From assembly GCF_016805985.1 (NCBI RefSeq), contig NZ_CP017661.1, positions 1,736,001 through 1,800,000 of the forward strand: a DNA stretch of 64,000 bases, given 5' to 3'. Below are positions 44,517-54,041 of this stretch, piece by piece (the stretch's first letter is position 1; each line of letters begins with the position of its first letter). A program made the position numbers and the translations under genes. Under the pieces are notes generated by a model. It searched no databases, was not told the DNA's origin, and was given only the letters and a program-made list of their open reading frames with translations. The DNA is from Microbacterium sp. JZ31 (GTDB lineage: Bacteria; Actinomycetota; Actinomycetes; Actinomycetales; Microbacteriaceae).

Positions 44517-44559
44517 GTAACCACCGCGGCCGGGCGGGGAAACACGCGGCTCCTACGGT
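44517..44559 (+). promoter_or_regulatory. narK promoter with GlnR-box-like half sites
   Basis: GTAAC at 44517-44521 and GAAAC at 44539-44543 are separated by 17 nt (6+5+6, the expected half-site phase), and TACGGT at 44554-44559 lies 10 nt after GAAAC. The stretch GAAACACGCG-n2-TCCTA is almost the same before nirB. Transcription would start near 44566, leaving a leader of about 33 nt with GAGGAG before the narK ATG. Confidence 0.62.
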
Positions 44560-44598
44560 CGAGGCAACATCCGCTGCGCTGCCCGTCCGAGGAGTTCC

Positions 44599-46007
44599 AT
44601 GGCCACCACCCTGAGCACCGCCCCCACGAGCACCACCCCCGAAACCGCGACGCCCCCGACGTCGCCGACCCTCCGCCCCGGACGATGGATCGACGGCTGG
44701 AACCCCGAGGACGCCGCCTTCTGGGCTTCGCACGGACGGGCGATCGCGCGCCGCAACCTGCGCTGGTCGATCTTCGCCGAGTTCCTCGGCTTCATCGTCT
44801 GGCAGCTGTGGAGCATCGTCGTCGTGATGCTTCCCGCCGCCGGCTTCGCGCTCACGACGACCGAGTCCTTCTGGCTGATCTCGCTGCCGAGCCTGGTGGG
44901 CGCGACCCTGCGCTTCCCGTACACGTTCGCGGTCGCGACGTTCGGCGGCCGCAACTGGACGATCGTGTCGGCCGGTCTGCTGCTCATCCCGGCCACACTG
45001 CTCGGCTTCGCGGTGCAGAACGCCGACACGCCGTTCTGGGTGCTGCTGCTGATCGCGGCGCTCGGCGGCGTGGGCGGCGGCAACTTCGCCAGCTCCATGG
45101 CGAACATCACCTACTTCTTCCCGCAGCGGGAGAAGGGCTGGGCGCTCGGCCTGAACGCCGCCGGGGGAACATCGGCACCGCGATCGCCCAGCTCGCCGTG
45201 CCGATCGTCGTCACGCTCGGAGCCGCCGGCACGCTCAACCTCCAGCTGGCCGGATGGATGTGGATCCCGCTCATCCTGCTCGCCATGTGGGGCGCGTTCC
45301 GCTTCATGGACAACCTGTCCTCCGCCAAGGCCGACCTCGCAGGCGCGGCCTCCGCGCTGCGCGAGCCGCACCTGTGGGTCATGGCGCTGCTGTACATCGG
45401 CACGTTCGGCTCGTTCATCGGCTTCGCCGGGGTGTTCCCGAAGCTCATCGCCGACCAGTTCCCCGACTTCTCGAGCTTCCAGGTGGGCGCCGCGTCGCTG
45501 CAGCTGGCGTTCCTCGGTGCGCTCGTCGGATCGCTGTCCCGTCCGTACGGCGGGAAGCTCGCCGACCGGTTCGGCGGCGCGCGCATGACGGTCGCGGCCT
45601 TCTCGGTGATGATCATCGCGACACTCGCGCTCATCCTGACCCTGCCGCTGGGCAGCTTCTGGGTCTTCCTCGGCTGCTTCCTCGTACTGTTCGTCGCCAC
45701 CGGGATGGGCAACGGCGCGACGTACCGGATGATCCCGAGCATCTTCGCGGCCCGCGGCGCCGCCACGGCAGGCGATCCGCACGCGGTCAGCTCGCAGCGC
45801 AAGGGCGCGGCGGCTCTCGGACTGATCTCCGCGATCGGGGCGTACGGCGGCTTCGTGATCCCCCAGGTGCTGGGCGCGTCGAAGTCGGCGACCGGTGAGT
45901 ACACAACCGCGTTCTGGGGCTTCATCGCGGCCTATGCCGTCATGCTCGCGATCACCGCGATCGTGTACCTCGTGCCGCGCCCCGGGCTCGCCGGGCACCG
46001 GATCTGA
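44599..46007 (+). pseudogene. narK: Nitrate/nitrite transporter NarK (MFS), frame broken by one base
   Basis: With one base restored it is a 469 aa major facilitator: WNPEDAAFWASHGRAIARRNL at the start, LPSLVGATLRFPYTFAVATFGGRNW, and GGVGGGNFASSMANITYFFPQ with GWALGLNAAGG, the glycine-rich nitrate signature. The second such motif is YGGKLADRFGGARMT. The frame changes at 45162-45168, where the expected G-G-N-I-G lacks one base in a G run. Upstream and downstream parts are fully conserved and the operon is otherwise intact, so a sequence error or a very recent mutation is more likely than long decay. Confidence 0.85.
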
Positions 46008-46015
46008 GCACGCGC

Positions 46016-47572
46016 ATGTCCGCGCCCCTCGCCCCCGTCCGCGTCGTCCTGGTCGGCCTCGGCCCCGTCGGCGTGCGCTTCGCCGAGGAGCTGCTGCCCG
46101 AACTCGCCGCGGGCCGCATCCTCCTGACGATCGTCGGCGCGGAGCAGCACGCCCCCTACAACCGGGTGCTGGTGGCCGAGTACGCGGCCGGCGAGATCGA
46201 GCGCGACGACCTCGTGATGGCCGACCCCGACGAGCTGCGCGCCGCCGGAGCGGAGATCCTGACGGGGGTCGCCGCGACCCGCGTCGACCGGGCCGCGAGG
46301 GTCGTCGAGCTGAGCGACGGGCGCGCCGTGCCGTACGACCGTCTTGTGCTCGCCACCGGGGCCCGGGCGATCGTCCCCCACCTCGACGGGCTCGCGCAGA
46401 CCGGGCCGGCCGCCGCGGAGCAGGAGCACACCCTGACAGAAGGAGTGTGCGTGCTGCGCACGCCGGAGGACGCCGAGCGCGTGCGCCGCGTCGTCGCCGC
46501 CGGCGGGCGCGTGGTCGTGCTGGGGGCGGGCGTGCTCGGCATCGAGTTGGCGCTGCTGCTCGCACGCGCGGGGGCGGTGCCGCACATCGCGCACTTCGGC
46601 CCCATGCCGATGCCGCGGCAGCTCGACCGGGGTGCGGCGTCGGTGCTCGCGTCCGCGCTCGCGTCGGCCGGCGTGCACGTCGTGCCGCACACCCGCGCCG
46701 AGGCGATCATCGCGCGCGAGGACGAGCACGGCGCGCGCCGGTTCCGCGCGCTCGTGAGCTCGGACGGACGCCGCATCGAGGGAGACCTGCTCGTGCTGTC
46801 GTGCGGCGTGCGCGCACGCAGCGAGCTCGCCGAGGCGGCGGGGCTGCGCACCGGCCGCGGCGTGCTCGTCGACGAGCGACTGCGGTCGTGGACCGACCCG
46901 GCGATCCACGCGATCGGCGACTGCGCGCACGTCGCGGACCCGAGGCACCGGCACGACGCACGTGTGCCCGGCGGCCCCAGCGGCCTCATCGGCCCCGGCT
47001 GGCGACAGGCGGAGCACCTCGCGCGCTCCCTGTCGGCCGAGCTCGACGGCATGGAGCCGGAGCCCTTCGAGGAGGAGGTGCCCGCCGTCGTGGCGCTCAA
47101 GGCGGAGCAGGTCGACCTCGTGTCGGCGGGCGACGTGTCGACGGATCCCTTCGCCCCCGTGCCGGCAGACGAGAGCGCACCGGGCGTGGCGATGTGGGCG
47201 GACCCGCAGCACGGCACGTACGTGAAGATGGTCACCGAAGGCGGCGTGCTGACGGGCTTCGTGGCGGTCGGGCTGCCGCGCACGGCCGCCGAGCTGAGCG
47301 TGCTGTACGCACGTCGGGCCGAGCTTCCCGCCGACCGGTCGCTGCTGCTGCGGCTCGACGCTCAGGAGGACGCCGGCCCGCCCGCCACGGGCAGGGACGC
47401 CACCGTGTGCGTGTGCAACGGCGTGACCGCGGGCGCGATCGAGGACGCCGTGGACGACGGCTGCGCGACGGTCGCCGAGGTCGGGCGCTGCACGCGCGCG
47501 GGCACGGGGTGCGGGGGCTGCCGCGCGCGCATCGCCGAGCTCCTCGGCTCCCGCGAGGCGGCGCCGGCATGA
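46016..47572 (+). CDS. FAD-dependent reductase with BFD-type [2Fe-2S] domain, nitrate reductase electron donor
   Basis: The 518 aa protein is like the flavoprotein half of NirB: VVLVGLGPVGVRFAEELLPEL, APYNRVLVAEY, LATGARA, VVVLGAGVLGIELALLLARAGA and AIGDCAHV. The C-terminus (about 460-510) has CVCNGVTAGAIEDAV and CTRAGTGCGGC, which should hold a [2Fe-2S] cluster. There is no siroheme part. Directly before nasA with an ATGA overlap, it most likely passes NAD(P)H electrons to the nitrate reductase (NasB/NasC-type role). Confidence 0.85.
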   Translation: MSAPLAPVRVVLVGLGPVGVRFAEELLPELAAGRILLTIVGAEQHAPYNRVLVAEYAAGEIERDDLVMADPDELRAAGAEILTGVAATRVDRAARVVELSDGRAVPYDRLVLATGARAIVPHLDGLAQTGPAAAEQEHTLTEGVCVLRTPEDAERVRRVVAAGGRVVVLGAGVLGIELALLLARAGAVPHIAHFGPMPMPRQLDRGAASVLASALASAGVHVVPHTRAEAIIAREDEHGARRFRALVSSDGRRIEGDLLVLSCGVRARSELAEAAGLRTGRGVLVDERLRSWTDPAIHAIGDCAHVADPRHRHDARVPGGPSGLIGPGWRQAEHLARSLSAELDGMEPEPFEEEVPAVVALKAEQVDLVSAGDVSTDPFAPVPADESAPGVAMWADPQHGTYVKMVTEGGVLTGFVAVGLPRTAAELSVLYARRAELPADRSLLLRLDAQEDAGPPATGRDATVCVCNGVTAGAIEDAVDDGCATVAEVGRCTRAGTGCGGCRARIAELLGSREAAPA

Positions 47573-49650
47573 TGGCCGCGGCCGACACGCACTGCCCGTA
47601 CTGCGCGCTGCAGTGCGCCATGACGCTCACCGCCACACCGGGCGCACGGCTTCCGGTTGCGGTCGAGGGGCGCGATTTCCCCACCAACCGTGGCGGGCTG
47701 TGCCGCAAGGGCTGGACGTCGACCGAGCTGCTCGTCGCGCCCGACCGTCTGACCGCTCCGCTCGTGCGCGGTGCCGACGGTGACCTGCACGCGACCACGT
47801 GGGACGACGCGCTCGACCTGATCGCGAGCCGGATCCGGGCGATCCAGGACGAGAGCGGACGCGACGCCGTCGGCGTGTTCGGTGGCGGCGGACTGACGAA
47901 CGAGAAGGCGTATCAGCTGGGCAAGTTCGCCCGGATCGCCCTGCGCACGTCGCGGATCGACTACAACGGCCGCTTCTGCATGTCGTCGGCGGCAGCGGCC
48001 GCGAACCGGGCCTTCGGCCTCGATCGCGGACTGCCGTTCCCGCTCGCCGACCTGGACACGGCAGAGACGATCCTGCTGCTCGGATCGAACGTCGGCGACA
48101 CCATGCCGCCGTTCGTGTCGCACCTGCAGGGCGCCCGTGCGCGGGGCGGCCTGATCGTCGTCGACCCGCGGCGCAGCACGACCGCGCGCCTCACGTCCGA
48201 CGGCGCGGGCCTGCACGTGCAGCCGGTCCCGGGCAGCGATCTCGCGCTGCTGCTCGGGCTGACGCACGTCGTGCTCGCCGAGCGCCTGCACGACGCCGAC
48301 TACCTCGCGCGCCGCGCCCATGGCCTCGAGGCGCTGCGCCGGTCGGTGTCGATGTGGTGGCCCGAGCGCACCGAGCAGGCGACCGGCGTCCCCGCCGGGG
48401 CGATCCGCGCGCTCGCGCGCCGTCTCGCCGCGTCCCGCTCCACGTACGTCCTGACGGGGCGCGGGGTCGAGCAGCACGCCGACGGCACCGACACCGCGAC
48501 CGCCGCGATCAACCTCGCCCTGCTGCTGGGTCTGCCCGGCACGCCGGGCAGCGGCTACGGCACGCTCACGGGTCAGGGCAACGGCCAGGGCGGACGCGAA
48601 CACGGTCAGAAGGCGGATCAGCTTCCCGGCTACCGCAGGATCGACGACCCCGCCGCACGCGCGCACGTCGCGGGCGTGTGGGGCGTCGATCCCGCGATCA
48701 TCCCCGGCCCCGGCATCCCCGCCGTGCAGCTGCTGCAGTCGAGCGGACGCCCCGGCGGCGTGCGGGCCCTGCTCGTGCACGGCTCGAACGTCGTCGTCTC
48801 CTCCCCCGACGCGCAGTCCGTCCGCGACGCGCTCTCGCGCCTCGAGCTGCTCGTCGTGAGCGACTTCTTCCTGTCCGAGACCGCCCGGGTCGCGGACGTC
48901 GTGCTGCCCGTCCTGCAGTGGGCTGAGGAGGAGGGAACGATGACGAACCTGGAGGGGCGGGTGCTGCGGCGTCGCCGCGCCGTCGAGCCGCCGGCCGGCG
49001 CCCGCAGCGAGCTGTGGATCCTCGCCGAGCTGGCGCGCCGGATGGCGGCGCCGGGATCGTGGGATCTGGAGCCGTCGGTCGTGTTCGATGAGCTCGCGCG
49101 GGCCTCCGCCGGCGGCCCGGCCGACTACTCCGGCCTGAGCCACGAGCTGCTCGACACCGGCGTCGCCGCGCACTGGCCGTACCCCGCCGGCGGCGCGGGC
49201 ACGCCGCGGCTGTTCGCGGAGCGGTTCGCGCACGCAGACGGACGCGCCCGCCTCGTCCCGGTGCGCTCGCGCGGGCCCGAGACGCCGCGAGGCACCGAGC
49301 TCAGCCTCGTCACGGGCCGCCTGCTCGAGCACTACCAGTCGGGCGCGCAGACCCGGCGCGTCGCCGAGCTGGTCGAGGCGAAGCCCGAGCTCGTGGCGCA
49401 GCTGCACCCCGCGACCGCGCGCGACCGGGGGCTCGCCGACGGTGACGTCGTGCGGCTCGAGAGTCCGCGCGGCGCGGTCGACGCCCGCGTCGGGCTGAGC
49501 GGCGACATCCGGCCCGACACGGTGTTCCTGCCGTTCCACTTCCCCGACGGCGCGAGCGCCAACCTCCTGACGAGCGCGAGGCTGGACCCGGTCTCCTCCA
49601 TGCCGGAGTTCAAGCACGCGGTCGTCACGGCGACGCGGGTCCCGTCCTGA
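47569..49650 (+). CDS. nasA: Assimilatory nitrate reductase, molybdopterin subunit
   Basis: Reduces nitrate to nitrite in the cytoplasm. The 693 aa protein starts with the [4Fe-4S] set CPYCALQC...GGLCRKGW, then the guanine-dinucleotide cofactor domains: NGRFCMSSAAAAANRAFG (with the likely Mo-site cysteine), LLLGSNVGDTMPP, LTGQGNGQGGREHGQKADQLPGYR and an end domain with LVTGRLLEHYQSGAQTRR. No twin-arginine signal, and no own BFD domain; that is supplied by the preceding gene. ATG at 47569 overlaps the reductase stop. Confidence 0.93.
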   Translation: MMAAADTHCPYCALQCAMTLTATPGARLPVAVEGRDFPTNRGGLCRKGWTSTELLVAPDRLTAPLVRGADGDLHATTWDDALDLIASRIRAIQDESGRDAVGVFGGGGLTNEKAYQLGKFARIALRTSRIDYNGRFCMSSAAAAANRAFGLDRGLPFPLADLDTAETILLLGSNVGDTMPPFVSHLQGARARGGLIVVDPRRSTTARLTSDGAGLHVQPVPGSDLALLLGLTHVVLAERLHDADYLARRAHGLEALRRSVSMWWPERTEQATGVPAGAIRALARRLAASRSTYVLTGRGVEQHADGTDTATAAINLALLLGLPGTPGSGYGTLTGQGNGQGGREHGQKADQLPGYRRIDDPAARAHVAGVWGVDPAIIPGPGIPAVQLLQSSGRPGGVRALLVHGSNVVVSSPDAQSVRDALSRLELLVVSDFFLSETARVADVVLPVLQWAEEEGTMTNLEGRVLRRRRAVEPPAGARSELWILAELARRMAAPGSWDLEPSVVFDELARASAGGPADYSGLSHELLDTGVAAHWPYPAGGAGTPRLFAERFAHADGRARLVPVRSRGPETPRGTELSLVTGRLLEHYQSGAQTRRVAELVEAKPELVAQLHPATARDRGLADGDVVRLESPRGAVDARVGLSGDIRPDTVFLPFHFPDGASANLLTSARLDPVSSMPEFKHAVVTATRVPS

Positions 49651-49672
49651 GGACCCGGCTCATGCCGTCGGG

Positions 49673-50350
49673 CTACGAGAGGAGATCGGGGCGGCGCTCG
49701 CGCGTCCGCTCGATGCTCTGCTCGCGGCGCCAGGCCGCGACCGCTCCGTGGTTGCCGCTCAGCAGCACGGGAGGCACCTCGAGCCCGCGCCAGACGGCGG
49801 GCTTGGTGTAGATCGGGTACTCGAGCAGGCCGTCCTCGTGCGACTCCTCCAGCAGGCTCTGGGGATTGCCCATGAAGCCCGGGATGAGGCGGGTGACGGC
49901 CTCGATCATCGCCATCGACGCGACCTCGCCGCCGTTGAGCACGTAGTCTCCGATGCTCACGAGCCGCACGCGTCCGACGGACGCGTAGTGGTCGATCACG
50001 CGCTGATCGATGCCCTCGTAGCGACCGCAGGCGAACACCAGCTGCGCCTCCTGCGCCAGCTCCCGCGCGAGCGGCTGACGGAACACCTCGCCCGACGGCG
50101 TGGGCACCACGAGCACGGCGTCGTCGCCCAGGATGTCGTCGAGCGCCTCGCCCCACGGCTCCGGCTTCATCACCATGCCGGCGCCGCCGCCGTAGGGAGT
50201 GTCGTCGACCGTGCGGTGACGGTCGTGCGTCCAGTGGCGCAGGTCGTGCACGCGCAGGTCGAGCAGGCCCTTCTCACGGGCCTTGCCGATCAGCGAGACG
50301 TCCAGCACATCGAAGAACGACGGGAAGATCGTGACGATGTCGATGCGCAT
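49673..50350 (-). CDS. trmD: tRNA (guanine-N1)-methyltransferase
   Basis: Methylates G37 of tRNAs. The 225 aa SPOUT enzyme has [62 protein letters not shown] and [28 protein letters not shown], all parts of the knot and its substrate loop. It follows rimM by 4 nt. The usual next gene rplS is absent; the nitrate block starts 22 nt beyond. Confidence 0.97.
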   Translation of the reverse strand: MRIDIVTIFPSFFDVLDVSLIGKAREKGLLDLRVHDLRHWTHDRHRTVDDTPYGGGAGMVMKPEPWGEALDDILGDDAVLVVPTPSGEVFRQPLARELAQEAQLVFACGRYEGIDQRVIDHYASVGRVRLVSIGDYVLNGGEVASMAMIEAVTRLIPGFMGNPQSLLEESHEDGLLEYPIYTKPAVWRGLEVPPVLLSGNHGAVAAWRREQSIERTRERRPDLLS

Positions 50351-50354
50351 CGGA

Positions 50355-50945
50355 TCAGTCCTCAGACGTGGGGGTCTCCGCCTCGGGAGCAGGATCCGAC
50401 TCCGGCAGCTCCTCGAAGAGGCCGGCGGGCGGGGTCACGACGACGCGACCGCCCTCGATGTCGACCTCGGGCACGATCGCCGCGACGAACGGCACGAGAA
50501 CCTCGTCCTCGCCGGACCTCACGACGAGCAGATCCTGGGCCGGGAAGTGGTCGACGCGCGCGACCTTGCCGACGACCGATCCGTCGCGCACGACGTCGAG
50601 GCCGACGAGCTGGTGGTCGTACCACGCGTCGGGCTCGGGAACCGCGTCCTCGTCCTCGTCGATCCAGAGGATGGCGCGCACGAGCGTGTCGGCGGCGTTG
50701 CGGTCGTCGACGCCTTCGAAGAAGACCACGGGGTGCTGGTTCATCCAGCGGAACTCGCGCACCGTGATGGTCTTGCGGTGCCACTGCGAGTGCTCGGGCA
50801 CCTGGAGCGTGAAGGACGCCCCGGGCACGAAGCGGCCGTCGGGGTCGTCGGTGTACAGCTCGAGCTTGAGGGCGCCCTTGAGCCCGTGGGCCTTGACGAG
50901 GCGGCCGACGCGCAGCTGGTTCTTCGCGGGCTTCGCGGCTGCCAC
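50355..50945 (-). CDS. rimM: Ribosome maturation factor RimM
   Basis: 16S processing factor that binds S19. The 196 aa protein starts with a basic lead, then [25 protein letters not shown] and the PRC-barrel half with [21 protein letters not shown] and [25 protein letters not shown]. The end is an acidic tail. It lies between khpA and trmD with gaps of 1 and 4 nt. Confidence 0.94.
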   Translation of the reverse strand: MAAAKPAKNQLRVGRLVKAHGLKGALKLELYTDDPDGRFVPGASFTLQVPEHSQWHRKTITVREFRWMNQHPVVFFEGVDDRNAADTLVRAILWIDEDEDAVPEPDAWYDHQLVGLDVVRDGSVVGKVARVDHFPAQDLLVVRSGEDEVLVPFVAAIVPEVDIEGGRVVVTPPAGLFEELPESDPAPEAETPTSED

Positions 50946-50946
50946 G

Positions 50947-51177
50947 TCAGTCGTCCGCGACGTCGACGCGCACGCGCTTGCCGTCCGCCAGCGCGGCGAC
51001 GAGGGTGCGCAGTGCCTTCGCGGTACGGCCGCCGCGCCCGATCACCCGGCCACGGTCGTCCGCGTGGACGTGCACTTCCAGCACATCCCCGCGTGACGAG
51101 GTGGACGAGTCGATGCGCACGTCATCCGGGTGATCCACGATCCCCTTGACGAGGTGCTCGAGCGCGGCGGCCAGCAC
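50947..51177 (-). CDS. khpA: KH-domain RNA-binding protein KhpA
   Basis: The 76 aa protein starts from GTG as (M)LAAALEHLVKGIVDHPDDV and carries one KH motif, GRVIGRGGRTAKALRTLV, with the G-x-x-G loop. KhpA forms RNA-binding complexes with KhpB and influences cell division in firmicutes. Coordinates leave 2 nt to the rpsP stop; GTG was chosen because no ATG exists in the frame. Confidence 0.88.
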   Translation of the reverse strand: MLAAALEHLVKGIVDHPDDVRIDSSTSSRGDVLEVHVHADDRGRVIGRGGRTAKALRTLVAALADGKRVRVDVADD

Positions 51178-51179
51178 GA

Positions 51180-51593
51180 TTACTCGGCGGCCTCGGCCTC
51201 GGCGGCCTCGGCGGGAGCCTCGGCGGGCTCCTCGGCCTTCTTCGGGGCCTGCGGCTTGACGACCGACTTCTTCGAGGCGTCGGCGACGTAGCCCGACTTC
51301 TCCTCGCGGGTCTTCAGGGTGCTCGTGGCACCCTTCTCGCCCTTGAAGGTGCCCCAGTCGCCCGTGATCTTGAGGATGGCGCGCACCTGCTCGGTCGGCT
51401 GAGCGCCGACCGACAGCCAGTACTGCGCACGCTCCGAGTCGACCTCGATGAACGAGGGCTCCTCGGTCGGGTGGTACTTGCCGATCTCCTCGATCACGCG
51501 GCCGTCGCGCTTGGTGCGCGAGTCGGCGACGACGATGCGGTAGTACGGCGCACGGATCTTGCCCAGGCGCTTCAGACGGATCTTGACAGCCAC
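51180..51593 (-). CDS. rpsP: 30S ribosomal protein S16
   Basis: The GTG start gives [26 protein letters not shown] split only by the usual family variation, then [18 protein letters not shown] and [18 protein letters not shown]. The 137 aa protein has an Ala/Glu/Lys-rich tail of about 45 residues typical for actinobacteria. GGAGAATC lies just before the start. It heads rpsP-khpA-rimM-trmD. Confidence 0.95.
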   Translation of the reverse strand: MAVKIRLKRLGKIRAPYYRIVVADSRTKRDGRVIEEIGKYHPTEEPSFIEVDSERAQYWLSVGAQPTEQVRAILKITGDWGTFKGEKGATSTLKTREEKSGYVADASKKSVVKPQAPKKAEEPAEAPAEAAEAEAAE

Positions 51594-51789
51594 GATTCTC
51601 CTGTGTGGTGTGTAAAGCGAGACGAACCAGTCGCCAGGTAGTGGGGTGCACACCGGCGGAAGCTCAAGAGGAGGACTCTGGGCGCTGGATAGAGGGTCGA
51701 GCACCCGGTCCGACCCTCCATTCTGCCAGATCGCGAGGGGCCTCGCGAACAGCTTGCCGGGCATCGACCGCGCCCCGCACACTGAGCGG

Positions 51790-52971
51790 ATGACGATCGC
51801 TTTCGCCAAGTCCGCCCGCTCCACCGTCGGCATCGAGTGGGAGCTCATGCTCGCCGACGAGAAGACCGGGGATCTCGTGGGCCGCGCCCCCGAGATCATC
51901 CCCGCTCTCGAGGAGGCGACCGCCCTCGAACGGCACACCGTCACGGCCGAGCTGCTGACGAACACGATCGAGCTCACGAGCGGGGTCGGCGACACCGTCG
52001 CCGCGGCGGTGGACGACATCTCCGACGCGATCGACGCCGTGCGCACGCAGACCGATCCGCTGGGCATCGAGCTGATGTGCGCGGGCAGCCACCCGTTCGC
52101 GCGCTGGTTCGACCAGAAGGTCACCGAGAAGACCCGCTACGAGAAGCTCATCGAGCGCACGCAGTGGTGGGGCCGCAACATGATGATCTGGGGCATCCAC
52201 ATCCACGTCGGCATCGACCACGTCGACAAGGTGTTCCCGATCATCCACGCGCTCACGGGGTACATCCCGCACCTGCAGGCGCTGTCGGCCTCGAGCCCGT
52301 TCTGGGCGGGCGAGCGCACGGGGTACGCCTCGAACCGCGCGCTGGTGTTCCAGCAGCTGCCGACCACCGGGCTGCCCTGGCAGCTCGAGAACTGGGCCCA
52401 GTACGAGGCCTACATCGACGACATGACGCGCACCGGCGTGATCGGCGATGCGACGGAGATCCGATGGGATGTGCGCCCGGCCGCGCACTGGGGCACGATC
52501 GAGGTGCGCGCGTGCGACGGCATGTCGACGCTGCCCGAGCTGGCCGCGATGGCCGCCCTGGTGCAGACGCTCGTCGAGTCGTTCTCGCGCGATCTCGACG
52601 AGGGGCGCGAGCTGCCCGCGCTGCAGCCGTGGTTCACGCGCGAGAACAAGTGGCGCGCCGCCCGGTACGGGCTCGACGCCGACGTGATCGTCGACCGCGA
52701 GGGAACACAGGTGCCGGTGCGGGAGCACGTCCGCGAGACGCTCGAGCGCCTCGCGCCGATCGCGGTCGAGCTAAAGTGCGCCAAGGAGTTCGCGGAGATC
52801 GGCGAGATCCTGGATCGCGGTGCCAGCTACCAGCGCCAGCAGGCCGTCGCCGAGGCGGCGGACGGCGACCTCCGCGAGGTCGCGCGCTCGCTGATCCGCG
52901 AGTTCCGCAACGGTCCGACGCTGCGCGAGCGCGTGGGCCTCGGCCGGCTGGACACCGCCGGCGGCGCCTGA
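51790..52971 (+). CDS. Carboxylate-amine ligase, YbdK/GCS2 type
   Basis: The 393 aa protein has [57 protein letters not shown] and [20 protein letters not shown], the pattern of the glutamate-cysteine ligase 2 family. YbdK has weak gamma-glutamylcysteine synthetase activity; actinobacteria mostly use mycothiol, so the true substrate may differ. Start is the ATG at 51790, with CACACT about 6 nt upstream as a weak -10. It converges with the SorC-type gene: the two stop codons abut. Confidence 0.83.
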   Translation: MTIAFAKSARSTVGIEWELMLADEKTGDLVGRAPEIIPALEEATALERHTVTAELLTNTIELTSGVGDTVAAAVDDISDAIDAVRTQTDPLGIELMCAGSHPFARWFDQKVTEKTRYEKLIERTQWWGRNMMIWGIHIHVGIDHVDKVFPIIHALTGYIPHLQALSASSPFWAGERTGYASNRALVFQQLPTTGLPWQLENWAQYEAYIDDMTRTGVIGDATEIRWDVRPAAHWGTIEVRACDGMSTLPELAAMAALVQTLVESFSRDLDEGRELPALQPWFTRENKWRAARYGLDADVIVDREGTQVPVREHVRETLERLAPIAVELKCAKEFAEIGEILDRGASYQRQQAVAEAADGDLREVARSLIREFRNGPTLRERVGLGRLDTAGGA

Positions 52972-53946
52972 TCAGGCGTCGGCGAGCAGCCCGCGCGCGA
53001 GCGTCTCGTCGACGACCACGTCGGTCACGAGGCCCGACACGATCGCGCCGTGCAGGGCCGGCGCCTTGTGCTCGCCGGCCGCGATGCACAGCCGTCGCGG
53101 CACGCGCCGCATCCTGTCGAGCGCGGGACCCGTCGTGCGCGCGTTGAGACGGATGTCGCGCCACGTGCCGTCGCCGCGGAAGAACACGGTCGCGACGTCG
53201 CCCACCGCGCCGTCCTCCGCCAGGCTGCGGAAGTCACCGCGATCCAGGTAGCCGCCCGCGTACACGCGGCTGGGCACGTCCGCGGTCGGTGAGCCGACGC
53301 CGAACACCGCCAGGTCCATGCGGGCCTGCATCTCGAGCACGCGGCGCGTGCTGCGCTCCCGCCACATCGCCTCGCGCGTGACCGGGTCGTCGAAGAACGC
53401 CGGCACGGGGAACTGCTGCACGCGTGCTCCGTACGCCTGCCCGAAGCGCTGCAGGATCTCGCTCGCATACTCGATGCCCGTCGTCTGCATGTTCCCGGCG
53501 CCGTTGAGCTGGACGATCGTGACGTTGTGCAGCTCCTTCGGCGTGAGGTGCCGGCTCACGGCGCCGATCGTCGATCCCCACGCGACGCCGATCAGCATGT
53601 TCGAGTCGACGTACGTCGCGAGCAGCCGCGCGGCGGTCATGGCGACGCGCTCGAGGCGGTCGACCTCGCTCACGCTCTCCGGGATGGGCACCACCTGCGC
53701 CGTGACGCGGAAGCGCTCGCGGATGCGCATCTCCAGTTCCGTGCCGCCTGACAGCGGCGAGGAGATCCGGATGTCGACGATCCCGCGCTCGCGCGCGAGT
53801 GCCAGCAGCCGCGACACGGACGACCGCGACACCGCGAGCTCCGCGGCGATCGCCTCCATCGTCATGTCCTGCATGTAGTACATCTGCGCGGCCGCGAGCG
53901 CCGCCGAGACCCTGTCCTCGCGCATCCCGTCTTCTCCCGTCCGCAT
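52972..53946 (-). CDS. SorC/DeoR-type sugar-binding transcriptional regulator
   Basis: The 324 aa protein has an N-terminal helix-turn-helix, MEAIAAELAVSRSSVSRLLALARERG, and a large sugar-phosphate-binding domain with GVAWGSTIGAVSRHL, IVQLNGAGNMQ and FFRGDGTWRDIRLN. It is divergent from glpD and probably controls the glycerol genes. The ATG at 53946 with GGGGG upstream is preferred over one at 54000, because the longer form would have the palindromic operator inside its coding sequence. The ATG at 53925 is also possible. Confidence 0.87.
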   Translation of the reverse strand: MRTGEDGMREDRVSAALAAAQMYYMQDMTMEAIAAELAVSRSSVSRLLALARERGIVDIRISSPLSGGTELEMRIRERFRVTAQVVPIPESVSEVDRLERVAMTAARLLATYVDSNMLIGVAWGSTIGAVSRHLTPKELHNVTIVQLNGAGNMQTTGIEYASEILQRFGQAYGARVQQFPVPAFFDDPVTREAMWRERSTRRVLEMQARMDLAVFGVGSPTADVPSRVYAGGYLDRGDFRSLAEDGAVGDVATVFFRGDGTWRDIRLNARTTGPALDRMRRVPRRLCIAAGEHKAPALHGAIVSGLVTDVVVDETLARGLLADA

Positions 53947-53961
53947 GCTCAGACCCCCATT

Positions 53962-54012
53962 CTGCACATTTGTGCAGTCGGGTTGACCGGATGTGCTCAT
54001 CGTGGCGATTCT
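53962..54012 (+). promoter_or_regulatory. Operator-like palindrome and glpD promoter
   Basis: CTGCACA-TT-TGTGCAG at 53962-53977 is a perfect 7-bp inverted repeat of the kind bound by SorC- and DeoR-type proteins. It is followed by TTGACC (53983-53988) and GATTCT (54007-54012), 18 nt apart, a fair -35/-10 pair for glpD. The operator lies just upstream of the -35 and between the two divergent genes, so it can affect both. Confidence 0.65.
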
Positions 54013-54041
54013 GGTCGTGTCGCCAATGCAAGGGGGTCACG

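Noticed and set aside
45160..45170. Programmed ribosomal frameshift in narK
   Set aside because: No slippery heptamer and no downstream structure seen; NarK proteins are not known to need frameshifting, so an error or mutation is simpler.
51692..51718. Inverted repeat GAGGGTCG...CGACCCTC between rpsP and the YbdK-type gene
   Set aside because: Eight-base arms around an 11-base loop and no T run in either direction; could be an operator but nothing supports it.
52964..52979. Palindrome CGCCTGATCAGGCG at the meeting point of two genes
   Set aside because: It arises because both convergent genes end in GCC-TGA; too short, without a loop, to act as a terminator.
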